Source: Thermodesulfobacteriota bacterium
GTDB taxonomy: Bacteria; Desulfobacterota; Desulfobulbia; Desulfobulbales; JBFMBH01
Assembly (NCBI GenBank): GCA_040755095.1
Contig: JBFMBH010000011.1
Location: 1 to 52,953 of the forward strand
DNA length: 52,953 nt
Reading direction: 5' to 3'
This document shows positions 1-8,482 of the stretch, piece by piece (the first letter of the stretch is position 1; each line of letters begins with the position of its first letter). Under the pieces are notes generated by a model. That model searched no databases. It saw only the letters and a program-made list of their open reading frames with translations, and had not been told where the DNA came from. Position numbers and translations under genes: made by a program.

Positions 1-2
1 CG

Positions 3-638
3 TCCGCCCCCCCGGCGAGGCGCCGGGCCGCGGCCGTCTTCTACGCGCCGGCCGCCGAGCCGCAACGGTTGGCCAGCCCCGGTATGGCTGCAGCCCGGAT
101 CGTGGAGGATCCGGCCATCCCGGCCAAGGACTGCCCGGAGTGTGGCCGCAGCATGATCCTCAAGGAGGACCGCTTCGGCCGCTTCTGGTCCTGCAGCGGC
201 TTTCCGGCCTGCCGCCATTCCCAGTCCTTCGAGAAGGCGAAAGAACAGGAGGTGCCGTGCCCGTTGTGCGGCACCGGTCAGATCCTCCGCAAGCGCACCC
301 CGGCCGGCCGCACCTTCTTTGTCTGCTCCCAGAGCAGCTGCGACCTCATGGCCTGGTCGCGGCCCCACGGTGAGCCTTGCCAGCTGTGCGGCTCTCCGTA
401 CCTGGTGGAAAAGGCCACGGTGGACGGCCGGGTGGTGCTGCGCTGCCCCCGGGCCGGCTGCCGCTACCAGCAGCCCCTGCCCGGGGAAGACGGTCTCGAT
501 CTGGTGACCGGAGCGGGGCTGGCGCCGGGGTCGGCCGATGCGGCCGCACCGGCCAAGGTGCGACGTCTGGTGCGGCGGGTCAGCGGCTCCGGGGGAGGCG
601 GCAAGAAGCGCCGGGTGGTGGTACGGCGGAAGAGCTGA
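3..638 (+). CDS. topoisomerase-type C4 zinc finger protein (5' end open)
   Basis: The frame is open to the left edge, so the true start may lie outside the window. Inside, possible starts are TTG 69 and ATG 84, neither with a good ribosome site. Three consecutive four-cysteine modules are visible (CPECG...CSGFPAC, CPLCG...CSQSSC, CQLCG...CPRAGC), the pattern of the zf-C4_Topoisom domain at the C-terminus of bacterial type I topoisomerases, where it binds single-stranded DNA. The tail is strongly basic (KKRRVVVRRK). The Ala/Pro-rich stretch before the first finger could be a linker in TopA. It is therefore either the 3' end of topA or a stand-alone zinc-finger protein; the window cannot decide. 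Confidence 0.7.
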   Translation, partial: SAPPARRRAAAVFYAPAAEPQRLASPGMAAARIVEDPAIPAKDCPECGRSMILKEDRFGRFWSCSGFPACRHSQSFEKAKEQEVPCPLCGTGQILRKRTPAGRTFFVCSQSSCDLMAWSRPHGEPCQLCGSPYLVEKATVDGRVVLRCPRAGCRYQQPLPGEDGLDLVTGAGLAPGSADAAAPAKVRRLVRRVSGSGGGGKKRRVVVRRKS

Positions 639-681
639 TCGGGCCCCCCCGCAACCGTACGAGTCAACTGGACGGATCGTT

Positions 682-1179
682 ATGCCCATCTACGAATTCT
701 ACTGCCAGGACTGCAACACCCTCTTCAATTTTCTGTCCCGCCGGATCGATACCACCACCCAGCCCTGGTGTCCCCGTTGCCGGAACGTGCGGCTGCGCCG
801 CCGGCCCTCCCTGTTCGCCCGGGTCGGTCGGGCCAAAGAGGAGGGCGAGGGCCCGGATCTGCCGGTGGATGAGGGCCGGATGGAGCGGGTCATCGAAGGG
901 CTGGCCCGGGAGGCCGAGGGGCTCAGTGAGGATGATCCCCGGCAGATGGCCCGCCTCATGCGCCGCTTCAGCGACGGCACTGGCCTCAGGCTCGGCAGTG
1001 CCATGGAAGAGGCCCTGAGCCGGATGGAGGCCGGCGAGGATCCGGACCAGCTGGAGGCGGAGATGGGGGACCTTCTGGAGTCCGAGGAGCCGTTCGCGCT
1101 GGAGGGCGGCAAGAAGGTCGGGGCCGTTCCGGTCAGCCGCAGTGCGCCCCGGCGGGACGACACCCTTTACGAGCTCTGA
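682..1179 (+). CDS. FmdB-type zinc ribbon protein
   Basis: A protein of 165 residues starting MPIYEFYCQDC, the usual opening of the FmdB/CxxC_CXXC_SSSS family. Two CxxC pairs (C9/C12 and C31/C34) form a small zinc ribbon. The rest is an acidic, charged helical region with no known domain. FmdB-like proteins are named after a regulator of formamidase, but most have no established function, so only the fold can be claimed. ATG 682 was chosen because the family begins exactly there; the frame runs further upstream without sense. It lies 43 bases after the zinc-finger gene, possibly in the same transcript. Confidence 0.75.
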   Translation: MPIYEFYCQDCNTLFNFLSRRIDTTTQPWCPRCRNVRLRRRPSLFARVGRAKEEGEGPDLPVDEGRMERVIEGLAREAEGLSEDDPRQMARLMRRFSDGTGLRLGSAMEEALSRMEAGEDPDQLEAEMGDLLESEEPFALEGGKKVGAVPVSRSAPRRDDTLYEL

Positions 1180-1197
1180 TCGGCGCCCGAGGACCGG

Positions 1198-2040
1198 TCA
1201 GAGCCCCAGGCCCTGCACATAGCGGCCCAGCTCTGCCGCCAGCGCCGGGCTGTCCACCCGGAGCGACAGCTCGCGGTTCACGCCCAGGGCGGCGTGGGTC
1301 AGGTTGTGGCTGCCCAGAAGCGCCAGCCGCCGGTCGATCACCACCACCTTGGCGTGGGTGGTGACCTCCGGCCGGTCGAACCGCACCGTCACCCCTTTCT
1401 TCCGCAGCAGCCTGGCCGTGGCCCGGTTGGCGGCATCGAGCTCCTGGTCCCGCTCCGACCGCTCCAGGCACACCGTCACTGTCACCCCCCGCCGCTGGGC
1501 CGCGATGAGGGCCTCCGCCACCTGCCGCGGCCGGTTGTCCGGCGCATCCCCGGTCTTGAACAGGAACATGGCCATCTCGATGCTGGTCCGGGCGGCCGTC
1601 AGATCCTGCAGGAGGACGGGCAGGAGGTCGCCATCCGCCAGCAGGACTATGTCCCCCGGTCGGGTGCCGATGGCCGCCTGGACAGAGACGCTGGCCCCTG
1701 GTACCTTGGGGGCCTCGTCCCCCAGCAGCAGGTAGGGCCGGATGGCCTCCAGGGTCTGGGGGCCGATCTCCGGCACGGCCAGGAGCTGCTCGGCGCTTCG
1801 GATCGGGCCGTGGCTCTGCCGGAAGCGGATGATGGCCTGGGCCCGCTCGGCACCGATGAAGGGCAGGCTCTCCAGCTCGGCGGCGGTTGCCCGGTTGGGA
1901 TCGAGACGGGGCACCGGCTCGGCGCGGCTGCCGGCCGGCAGCAGGGCCAGGACCAAGAGGAGGAGCAGCAGCATGGCGGCCAGCGGCCAGCTGCTGGGTT
2001 GTCTCTCGGGGAACGGAGCGGGGCGCGTTCTGCTGGGCAT
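1198..2040 (-). CDS. secreted HhH-phospholipase D family nuclease-like protein
   Basis: A 280-residue protein on the minus strand. ATG at 2040 is preceded by an AGGAGA ribosome site. Residues 18-40 form a hydrophobic signal segment. Residues 46-104 are a ComEA-like helix-hairpin-helix pair (LDPNRATAAELESLPFIG, then VPEIG), which normally binds DNA backbone. The C-terminal half is a phospholipase D domain with one complete HKD motif (H229, K231, D236, then G243-S244-N246), as in Nuc-type endonucleases that work as dimers. The inferred job is a periplasmic or secreted DNA-acting phosphodiesterase. The reading frame continues upstream into the antisense of the HD gene, but that part is a shadow. 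A lipid substrate cannot be excluded. Confidence 0.85.
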   Translation of the reverse strand: MPSRTRPAPFPERQPSSWPLAAMLLLLLLVLALLPAGSRAEPVPRLDPNRATAAELESLPFIGAERAQAIIRFRQSHGPIRSAEQLLAVPEIGPQTLEAIRPYLLLGDEAPKVPGASVSVQAAIGTRPGDIVLLADGDLLPVLLQDLTAARTSIEMAMFLFKTGDAPDNRPRQVAEALIAAQRRGVTVTVCLERSERDQELDAANRATARLLRKKGVTVRFDRPEVTTHAKVVVIDRRLALLGSHNLTHAALGVNRELSLRVDSPALAAELGRYVQGLGL

Positions 2041-2226
2041 GGCATTCTCCTGGCCTGGAAGGGAACGGCCTTCATTGTCCTTGATCGCAGCCGCCCCGGC
2101 AAGGGCGCTGGTGCCGGGGCGGGCGAATTCCTCGGACCGGTCGGACCGGTCTGACTCGCCGGACCCGTCCGAGGGGGAATCGCCGGCCTGACCATCGGCT
2201 GCGTCGATCAAGCTACTGGAGCAGGC

Positions 2227-2832
2227 ATGCCGATTCCCAATCCTGTGGAGAGCCTGGAGCTTCTGGCCCGCTACCGGGTGCCGGCGCACGTGGTGGCCCA
2301 TTCCCAGCGGGTGGCCCAGATCGGGGTGCTGCTGGCCGCGGACCTGGCTGCCGCCGGGGTCGCGCTCTCCGTCGACCTGGTGGAGGCGGGCGGCCTTCTC
2401 CATGACATCGCCAAGATGATCGCCATGGAGGACGGCGGCAACCATGCCGTCCGGGGGGAAGACCTCCTGGCCAAGCTGGGCTACCCGGAGGTGGGGCGGC
2501 TGGTGGGCCAGCACATCCTCCTGACCGACTGGCAGCCCGGCGAGGATCCCAACGAGGCGGCCCTGGTCTTTTACGCCGACAAGAGGGTCCGCCACGAAGA
2601 GGTGGTCTCCCTGGCGGACCGCTTCGTGGATCTCATGGCCCGCTACGGCCGGACCCCGGAGATCCGCCAGCGGCTCGACCGCATGAACCAGCACACCTTT
2701 GCCCTGGAGGAGACCATTTTCAGCCGGCTGTCCTACCCGCCGGAGCGCCTGAACGACCTCAACCGCGAGCCCCTGCCCGGTTTGGCCCGGGCCGGCATCC
2801 TGGCCTCCGGCCCCTTGCTGGCCGGCCGCTGA
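2227..2832 (+). CDS. HD domain phosphohydrolase
   Basis: A protein of 201 residues with the metal-binding signature of the HD superfamily: H25, the H59-D60 pair in GGLLHDIAK, later histidines around residues 73 and 96, and the closing aspartate in the ADKRVR segment near residue 118. Such enzymes hydrolyse nucleotides or other phosphoesters. The arrangement resembles YqeK-like small HD proteins, but the substrate cannot be read from the sequence. ATG 2227 is preceded by a GGAG ribosome site. The gene is divergent from the HhH-PLD gene, and its stop is two bases from the next start, so it is probably co-transcribed with the Nudix gene. Confidence 0.85.
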   Translation: MPIPNPVESLELLARYRVPAHVVAHSQRVAQIGVLLAADLAAAGVALSVDLVEAGGLLHDIAKMIAMEDGGNHAVRGEDLLAKLGYPEVGRLVGQHILLTDWQPGEDPNEAALVFYADKRVRHEEVVSLADRFVDLMARYGRTPEIRQRLDRMNQHTFALEETIFSRLSYPPERLNDLNREPLPGLARAGILASGPLLAGR

Positions 2833-2834
2833 CC

Positions 2835-3326
2835 ATGGCCGCCTACACCCCCATCGTCGGCACCCTGGGCTACGTCCTCTCCCCGGACCGGCGCCAGACC
2901 CTCCTGGTCCTTCGCAACGCCCGCAAAGGCGACACCCATTTCAATAAATACAATGGCCTGGGGGGCAAGCTGAAGCCCGACGAGGATGTCCTGTCCGGCA
3001 TGCGGCGGGAGATCCTGGAGGAGGCCGGGATCGTGGCTGAGGCCCTGGTGCTGCGGGGCACCATCAACTGGACCGGCTTCGGCCCGGCCGCCGAGGACTG
3101 GCTGGGCTTCATCTTCCGCATCGACCGCTTCTCCGGCACCCCTTTTGCCCGTAACGAGGAGGGGTCCCTGGAGTGGGTGCCCCTGGCCCGCCTGCCGGAG
3201 CTGCCCATGTGGCCCGGCGACCGCTTCTTCCTGCCCCTGGTCTTCGACGACGACCCCCGCATCTTCCACGGCTATATGCCGTACGCCGGCGGCCAGCCGG
3301 TGACCTGGCAGTGCCAGCGGCTGTGA
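2835..3326 (+). CDS. Nudix hydrolase, MTH1-like (oxidised purine nucleotide sanitising)
   Basis: A 163-residue Nudix protein with a perfect box (G44-x5-E50-x7-R58-E59-x2-E62-E63-x-G65). Residues beyond the box also resemble MTH1/NUDT1: the KYNGLGGK approach, the MWPGDRFFLPL segment (human MTH1 has MWPDDSYWFPL), and a closing FHGY. MTH1 proteins hydrolyse 8-oxo-dGTP and 2-OH-dATP to monophosphates, keeping oxidised bases out of DNA. The start lies two bases after the HD gene, suggesting a two-gene unit acting on nucleotides. The MTH1-type specificity is inferred from these motifs only. Confidence 0.85.
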   Translation: MAAYTPIVGTLGYVLSPDRRQTLLVLRNARKGDTHFNKYNGLGGKLKPDEDVLSGMRREILEEAGIVAEALVLRGTINWTGFGPAAEDWLGFIFRIDRFSGTPFARNEEGSLEWVPLARLPELPMWPGDRFFLPLVFDDDPRIFHGYMPYAGGQPVTWQCQRL

Positions 3327-3363
3327 GCGGCCGCAAGGCCGTCCGCGAGCGCGCAAAAAAGGC

Positions 3364-3392
3364 TTGCACGGGCGCCGATTTCCGGCTATATG
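3364..3392 (+). promoter_or_regulatory. putative sigma70 promoter of the TetR gene
   Basis: TTGCAC (3364-3369) and TATATG (3387-3392) are separated by 17 bp. The predicted transcription start, near 3399, is only about seven bases before the tetR ATG at 3406, so the message would be almost leaderless. The -10 element overlaps the inverted repeat at 3388-3407. Confidence 0.45.
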
Positions 3393-3407
3393 ACCGCCTG
3401 GTCATAT
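3388..3407. promoter_or_regulatory. inverted-repeat operator overlapping the tetR start
   Basis: A perfect palindrome with 8-base arms (ATATGACC / GGTCATAT) and a 4-base centre. It covers the -10 region, the predicted transcription start and the first two bases of the tetR start codon. TetR-family repressors commonly bind such repeats in their own promoters, so autoregulation is the likely role. Confidence 0.6.
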
Positions 3408-4125
3408 GGAAAGCCCGCTCACCAAGCCCACCGACACCTTCTGGAACCTGCCGGCGGACAAGCGCGGCCGCATCCTGGCGGAGGCGGCTGAGGAGTTCGC
3501 GGCCAAGGGGTATGCCAAGGCCAGCCTCAACGCCGTGGTGCGGCGGCTCGGCATCGCCAAGGGCTCGGTCTACCAGTACTTTGCGAACAAGGAGGCCCTG
3601 TTCCTCTTTGTCTTCGAAGAGCTGACCCGGGAGGTCAAGCGCAGCCTCACCGCGGCCCTGGCCGCTCTGCCGGAGCAGGAGCTTCGTTCCTCGCTCCGGG
3701 AGGCGCTCTTCTGCGGCATGCGCTTCATTGACCAGCACCCCGCCTTCTTCCGCCTGTATCTGCGGATCGTCTCCGAGGACGATCTGCCCCACCGGGAGCA
3801 GCTCCTGGCCCGGGTTCGCCTCTTCTCGCGGGATTTCTTCCTGCCCCTGTGCACGGCAGCCCAGGCAGCTGGCCAGCTGGAGGCCCGGCTCGATCCCGAG
3901 GCCATGGCCTTTGTCCTGGACGCTGTCTTCGACCGTTTCCTCCAGAGCTATGCGGCGCCCAGCCCGGGCGTCAGCTTCTCCCGGCCTGAGGGCGCCGATT
4001 GGACCAGCCGGGTGCAGCAGCTCCTGGACGTCTTTTCCATGGCCTGGCAGACGGGGGAGGCCGCCGGCGATGGCCGGGATGCGGACCGGCCCGCGGCTGC
4101 CCCTTGCCTTGCCGCCCTGTCGTGA
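3406..4125 (+). CDS. TetR/AcrR family transcriptional regulator
   Basis: A 239-residue protein with the N-terminal TetR helix-turn-helix at about residues 17-62 (ILAEAAEEFAAKGY, then VVRRLGIAKGSVYQYF) and a helical ligand-binding C-terminal part, including the DQHPAFFRLYL motif seen in many members. The ATG lies inside the operator-like palindrome and has no ribosome site, consistent with a nearly leaderless transcript. The menaquinone gene mqnE begins 11 bases after the stop, so tetR is probably the first gene of that operon. The effector is unknown. A direct role in controlling quinone synthesis is inferred from position only. Confidence 0.9.
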   Translation: MESPLTKPTDTFWNLPADKRGRILAEAAEEFAAKGYAKASLNAVVRRLGIAKGSVYQYFANKEALFLFVFEELTREVKRSLTAALAALPEQELRSSLREALFCGMRFIDQHPAFFRLYLRIVSEDDLPHREQLLARVRLFSRDFFLPLCTAAQAAGQLEARLDPEAMAFVLDAVFDRFLQSYAAPSPGVSFSRPEGADWTSRVQQLLDVFSMAWQTGEAAGDGRDADRPAAAPCLAALS

Positions 4126-4136
4126 GGAGAGACCCC

Positions 4137-5276
4137 ATGCTGGCCAGCCTTGCCCCTGTTCCCCCTGATCCCGAGGCCTTCATTGCCGAGGCGGGCCTGG
4201 CCGACATCCTGGACAAGGTCCGGGCCGGGAAACGGCTTTCCCGGCAGGATGGCCTGCGGTTGTACGCCAACCCCAGCATCCTGGCGGTCGGCTATCTCGC
4301 CAACCTGGTGCGGGAGGCCAAGAACGGCGCCGACGCCTACTTCATCGTCAACCAGCACATCAACTACTCGAACATCTGCACCAACCTGTGCAAGTTCTGC
4401 GCCTTTGGCAAGGACCGCTCCTCGCCCCTGGCCTACGAGATGACGGTGGACGAGGTGCTGGCCAAGGTCACGGAGCGTCTGGCCGAGTCCATCAGCGAGA
4501 TCCACATGGTGGGCGGCATCCATCCCGACCTGCCCTACAGCTACTATCTGGAGCTGCTGTCCGGCATCAGGCAGCTGCGGCCGGAGGTCCATATCCAGGC
4601 CTTCACCTGCGTCGAGATTGCCCATCTGGCCGGGCTGGCGGGCAAGTCGGTGGCCGACACCCTGACCGAGCTGCGGGCCGCGGGCCTGGGCTCCATCCCG
4701 GGCGGCGGTGCCGAGGTCTTCAGCCCGCGGATCCGCCAGCTGACCTGCGACAAGAAGCTTTCCGGCGAGGCCTGGCTGGAGGTGGCCAAGACCGCCCACC
4801 GGCTGGGCATCCACTCCAACGCCACCATGCTCTACGGCCACATCGAGACCCCCGAGGAGCGGGTGGAGCACCTGGAGCTGCTGCGGCAGGCCCAGGACGA
4901 GACGAAGGGCTTTCTTGCCTTCATCCCCCTGGCCTTCCACCCCAAGAATACCGAGCTGGCCAATGTCCACCGGGCGGGCGGCCTGGAGGACCTGCGCAAC
5001 ATCGCCGTGGCCCGGCTCCTGCTCGACAACTTCCCCCACATCAAGGCCTACTGGGTGATGATCGGCCCCAAGCTGGCCCAACTGGCCCTGGCCTTCGGTG
5101 CTGACGACGTGGACGGCACGGTGAAGGAGGAGATCATCACCCACATGGCCGGCGCCGACACCGAGCAGGCGATGACCCGGGAGCAGCTCCTGGGCCTGAT
5201 CCGGGAGGCCGGCCGCATCCCGGTGGAGCGGGACACCCTCTACAACCCGATCCGGCGCTACGAGGTCGCGGCATGA
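4137..5276 (+). CDS. mqnE: aminofutalosine synthase MqnE
   Basis: A 379-residue radical SAM enzyme with the cluster cysteines C81-x3-C85-x2-C88 in NICTNLCKFCAF and the family segments GGIHPDLPY and SIPGGGAE. MqnE joins the radical derived from SAM to 3-[(1-carboxyvinyl)oxy]benzoate (the MqnA product) to give 6-amino-6-deoxyfutalosine. ATG 4137 follows a GAGGAGA ribosome site. The long N-terminal frame extension inside tetR is discarded. The gene overlaps mqnC by four bases (ATGA). MqnE and MqnC are paralogous; the IVNQHINYSN region and the order in the operon favour MqnE here. Confidence 0.92.
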   Translation: MLASLAPVPPDPEAFIAEAGLADILDKVRAGKRLSRQDGLRLYANPSILAVGYLANLVREAKNGADAYFIVNQHINYSNICTNLCKFCAFGKDRSSPLAYEMTVDEVLAKVTERLAESISEIHMVGGIHPDLPYSYYLELLSGIRQLRPEVHIQAFTCVEIAHLAGLAGKSVADTLTELRAAGLGSIPGGGAEVFSPRIRQLTCDKKLSGEAWLEVAKTAHRLGIHSNATMLYGHIETPEERVEHLELLRQAQDETKGFLAFIPLAFHPKNTELANVHRAGGLEDLRNIAVARLLLDNFPHIKAYWVMIGPKLAQLALAFGADDVDGTVKEEIITHMAGADTEQAMTREQLLGLIREAGRIPVERDTLYNPIRRYEVAA

Positions 5277-6358
5277 GCGCGAGCAGCATCTGTCAGCGGG
5301 TGGCGGCAGGGGAGAGGATCGGCGCTGCCGATGCCCTGGCCCTGGCCGAGCACGCGGATCTCTATCAGCTGGGCATGCTGGCCGACCGGGTGCGGCGGCG
5401 GCTGCACCCGGAGCCGCTGGTCACCTACGTCATCGACCGCAACATCAACTACACCGATGTCTGCATCTCCGGCTGCCGGTTCTGCGCCTTCTACAAATCC
5501 CCGGAGAAGGGGGAGGGCTATGTCCTGTCCCGGGCCGAGCTGGGGCAGAAGATCGACGAGACCCTGGCCCTGGGCGGCACCCAGATCCTGCTCCAGGGCG
5601 GTCTCCATCCGGACCTGGACCTGCCCTTCTATGAAGGGATGCTCCGCTTCATCAAGGCCGAGCATCCCATCCACATCCACGGCTTTTCGCCGCCGGAGAT
5701 CAGCCACTTCGCGGCCCGGTCCGGCCTGCCGGTGCGGCAGGTGCTGGCGCGGCTGATCGCCTCCGGCCTCGACTCCATTCCCGGCGGCGGCGCCGAGATC
5801 CTGGTGGACCGGGTGCGCAGCCAGATCAGCCCCGACAAGTGCACGGCCGACCAGTGGCTGGCGGTGATGGCAGAGGCCCACGGCCTGGGCCTGCGCACCA
5901 CCGCCACCATGATGTTCGGCCACATCGAGACCTGGGCCGAGCGGCTGGAGCACCTGCTGAAGATCCGGGATCTTCAGGACCGCACCGGCGGCTTCACCGC
6001 CTTCATCCCCTGGCCGTTCCAGCCCCGCAACACCGCCCTGGCGGGCATCCGCGCCGCCAATGCCGTGGATTACCTGCGCACCCTGGCCCTGTCTCGGATC
6101 GTGCTCGACAATGTTCCCAACCTCCAGGCCTCCTGGGTCACCCAGGGGCCGCAGGTGGCGCAGCTGTCCCTGTTTTTCGGGGCCAACGACTTTGGCAGCA
6201 CCATGATCGAGGAGAACGTGGTGGCCGCCACCGGCGTCTCCTTCCGGCTGTCCGAGGCCGAGATCCGGCGCCTGGTGACCGGCGCCGGCTTTGTCCCACG
6301 GCAGCGGCGCATGGACTACCAGCTGCTGGGCGAGGCCGAGCGCCGGCTGGCCAACTGA
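5273..6358 (+). CDS. mqnC: cyclic dehypoxanthinyl futalosine synthase MqnC
   Basis: A 361-residue radical SAM protein with C64-x3-C68-x2-C71 (VCISGCRFC) and the MqnC hallmark GGTQILLQGGLHPDL, followed by SIPGGGAEIL. MqnC cyclises dehypoxanthine futalosine to the spiro compound that becomes the naphthoquinone ring. The start is translationally coupled to mqnE (ATGA overlap). It sits next to its paralogue and upstream of the deaminase gene, so three successive steps of the futalosine pathway are adjacent. Confidence 0.92.
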   Translation: MSASSICQRVAAGERIGAADALALAEHADLYQLGMLADRVRRRLHPEPLVTYVIDRNINYTDVCISGCRFCAFYKSPEKGEGYVLSRAELGQKIDETLALGGTQILLQGGLHPDLDLPFYEGMLRFIKAEHPIHIHGFSPPEISHFAARSGLPVRQVLARLIASGLDSIPGGGAEILVDRVRSQISPDKCTADQWLAVMAEAHGLGLRTTATMMFGHIETWAERLEHLLKIRDLQDRTGGFTAFIPWPFQPRNTALAGIRAANAVDYLRTLALSRIVLDNVPNLQASWVTQGPQVAQLSLFFGANDFGSTMIEENVVAATGVSFRLSEAEIRRLVTGAGFVPRQRRMDYQLLGEAERRLAN

Positions 6359-6380
6359 GGGCAGGGCGCCTGCCACGGCC

Positions 6381-7637
6381 ATGGCTGGACCGATCCTGCA
6401 CCGGGCGCCCTGGGTGGTGCCGGTGGTGCGGCCGCCTCTGGCCGACGGCGCGGTGCTGGCCGCCGGCGGCCGCATTCAGGCGGTGGGTCCCTGGGCGGAG
6501 CTGGCGGCGGGATTCTTCGGCCCGGTGCGGGACTACCCGGACCAGGTGCTGATGCCCGGCCTGGTCAATGCCCATGGCCACCTGGAGCTGGCCGGGTGTA
6601 CGGCCCTGGGCCAGGGAGCCCCGCAGCCGGCCGCCACCTTTGTGCACTGGCTCCGGGGCCTCTTGGCCGCCCGGGCCAAGGTGGGGGTGGAAGGGACCGA
6701 TTGGGTCGGTCTCGCCCAGGAGGCGGGCCGCGGGATGGTGGCCCGGGGCATCGGGCTGGCCCTCGATACCGGCAACGCGCTGGCCAGTGCCGGGCTGTGG
6801 CAAGGGCAGGGCGGGGCAGGCCCCTTCCTCCTGGAGGTGTACGGTCTTGGCCGCCAGAGCAAGACTGCAGCGCTCCAGGCCCTGGCGGCGACCATTCCGG
6901 CCAGCCAGCCGGTGACAGCGCACGCGCCATACTCCACAGCGGCCGAGCTGCTGGTGCTGGTGAAGGAGCGCAGCCGCCGGCTGGGGCACCCCTTCTCCAT
7001 CCACCTGGCCGAGTCCCCGGAGGAGGTGGAGCTCCTGGCCACCGGCCGGGGGCCGATGCAGGATTTCCTGGCTGAGCGGGGCTTCTGGGACGGCTCCTTT
7101 GTGGCCCCGGGCTGCGGCGGGGCGGAGTATCTCGACCGCCTGGACCTCTTGGACCGGGGCACCATCTGTGTGCATGGGGTGCAGCTGACCGGCCGGGAGA
7201 TCGATCTCCTGGCCCAGCGCCGGGCCGGCATCTGCCTGTGTCCGGGCTCGAACCGGCGGCTGGGGGTGGGCAAGCCCAGGCTGGCCGCCATGTTGGCTGC
7301 CGGGCTGGCCCCGGCCCTGGGCACCGACAGCCTGGCCAGCAACGACCGGCTTTGTCTGTGGCGCGAGATGGCGCTCCTGCGCCAGGATCATCCCGGGGTG
7401 ACCCCGGCGCAGGTCCTGGCCATGGCCACGGAAAACGGCGCCCGGCTCCTGGGCCAGGCCGGCTCCTGGGGCAGCCTGGCGCCGGGCCGGCGTGACCGCT
7501 TTCTGGCCGTAAGCTGTCAGGCCGCCACGGCTGCCGAGCTGGAGAATCGTCTCACCACCGCTCTGGAGGGGTTGCCATGCCAGTGGGTGCTGCCCAGCCC
7601 GGCAGAGGAGGATCGACCTTGCGGATCGGCATGGTGA
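6381..7637 (+). CDS. mqnX: amidohydrolase, probable aminodeoxyfutalosine deaminase (MqnX-like)
   Basis: A 418-residue metal-dependent amidohydrolase: HxH at residues 65/67 (NAHGHLEL), a third histidine in TAHAPYS, a metal or substrate residue in IHLAESPEE, and a closing aspartate in GTDSLASN. These are the signatures of the cytosine/adenosine deaminase-like branch. Between mqnC and mqnA, the fitting reaction is deamination of aminodeoxyfutalosine to futalosine. ATG 6381 starts 22 bases after mqnC. The assignment to this substrate rests on context; the family also holds other nucleoside or guanine-type deaminases. Confidence 0.8.
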   Translation: MAGPILHRAPWVVPVVRPPLADGAVLAAGGRIQAVGPWAELAAGFFGPVRDYPDQVLMPGLVNAHGHLELAGCTALGQGAPQPAATFVHWLRGLLAARAKVGVEGTDWVGLAQEAGRGMVARGIGLALDTGNALASAGLWQGQGGAGPFLLEVYGLGRQSKTAALQALAATIPASQPVTAHAPYSTAAELLVLVKERSRRLGHPFSIHLAESPEEVELLATGRGPMQDFLAERGFWDGSFVAPGCGGAEYLDRLDLLDRGTICVHGVQLTGREIDLLAQRRAGICLCPGSNRRLGVGKPRLAAMLAAGLAPALGTDSLASNDRLCLWREMALLRQDHPGVTPAQVLAMATENGARLLGQAGSWGSLAPGRRDRFLAVSCQAATAAELENRLTTALEGLPCQWVLPSPAEEDRPCGSAW

Positions 7638-8482
7638 GCTTCATCAACACCGCCCCCCTCTGTGAGGTCTGGCGGGAGTCGGTGCACGAGCCGGCCTGGC
7701 GAGTCATCGAGGCGCCGCCCCGGGCCCTGTGTCAGCTGCTCGCGGCCGGCGACCTGGATCTGGGTCTCGTCTCCAGCCAGGAGTATGCGGTGCGGCCCGA
7801 GGGCTACGCCATCCTCGCCGATCTGTCCCTCAGCGCCTCCGGGCCGGTGGGCAGCGTCTTTCTCCTGAGCCAACGGCCGGTGTCGGAGCTGGCCGGGGAG
7901 ACCGTGCTCCTGTCGCCCCAGTCCCAGACCTCCAACAGCCTGGCGGCAGTGGTGTGCGAGGAGCTCCTGGGCGTCCGGCCCCGCTTCGTGCTGCCGGGGC
8001 CGGGGCCGGAGCCACCGGCGGCCGGCCGGGTGGCCATTGGCGACCAGGCCCTGCAGCTGGCAGCAACGGGGGCCTGGCCCCATCAGCTGGACCTGGCCGA
8101 GGTCTGGCGCCGGCACACCGGCCTGCCCTTTGTCTTCGCCCTGTGGGTGGTGCGGCGCCAAGTCTGGCAGGATCGGCCCGGGGAGGTGCTGGCAGTGCAC
8201 CGGCAGCTTGGTCGCTGCGCCGCCGAGGGCCGTGCCCGGCTGGCCGAGATCGGCCGCAAGGTGGCGCCCCGCATCCCCATGACCCCGGAGGCCTGCCAGC
8301 GCTATCTGGCCGGTATCGAGTATGACCTGGGCCCGGCCAAGATCCGGGCCCTGGAGCGGTATTTCGCCATCCTCATCGGCAGGGGCGAGGCCAGCCCGCG
8401 GGCTTTGCCCCTGCAGCTCATCGGCGGGCAGCTGCCGGTGCCGGAGCGGGCACCGGCCTTGCCCTGCGGTCTTTGCCCATGA
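7619..8482 (+). CDS. mqnA: chorismate dehydratase MqnA
   Basis: A 287-residue periplasmic-binding-fold enzyme that dehydrates chorismate to 3-[(1-carboxyvinyl)oxy]benzoate, the first committed step of the futalosine pathway. The opening RIGMVSFINTAPL and the later LLSPQSQTSNSLAAVV and EYDLGPAK segments are typical. TTG 7619 was chosen over ATG 7577 because AGAGGAGG lies about eight bases upstream and the family starts with exactly this RIG motif. It overlaps the 3' end of the deaminase gene by 19 bases and the following gene by four (ATGA). Confidence 0.9.
   Translation: MRIGMVSFINTAPLCEVWRESVHEPAWRVIEAPPRALCQLLAAGDLDLGLVSSQEYAVRPEGYAILADLSLSASGPVGSVFLLSQRPVSELAGETVLLSPQSQTSNSLAAVVCEELLGVRPRFVLPGPGPEPPAAGRVAIGDQALQLAATGAWPHQLDLAEVWRRHTGLPFVFALWVVRRQVWQDRPGEVLAVHRQLGRCAAEGRARLAEIGRKVAPRIPMTPEACQRYLAGIEYDLGPAKIRALERYFAILIGRGEASPRALPLQLIGGQLPVPERAPALPCGLCP

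Noticed and set aside
3948-6475. Long minus-strand frames opposite mqnE and mqnC
   Set aside because: The plus strand carries full-length radical SAM enzymes; the minus translations are Gly/Gln/His-rich mirror noise.
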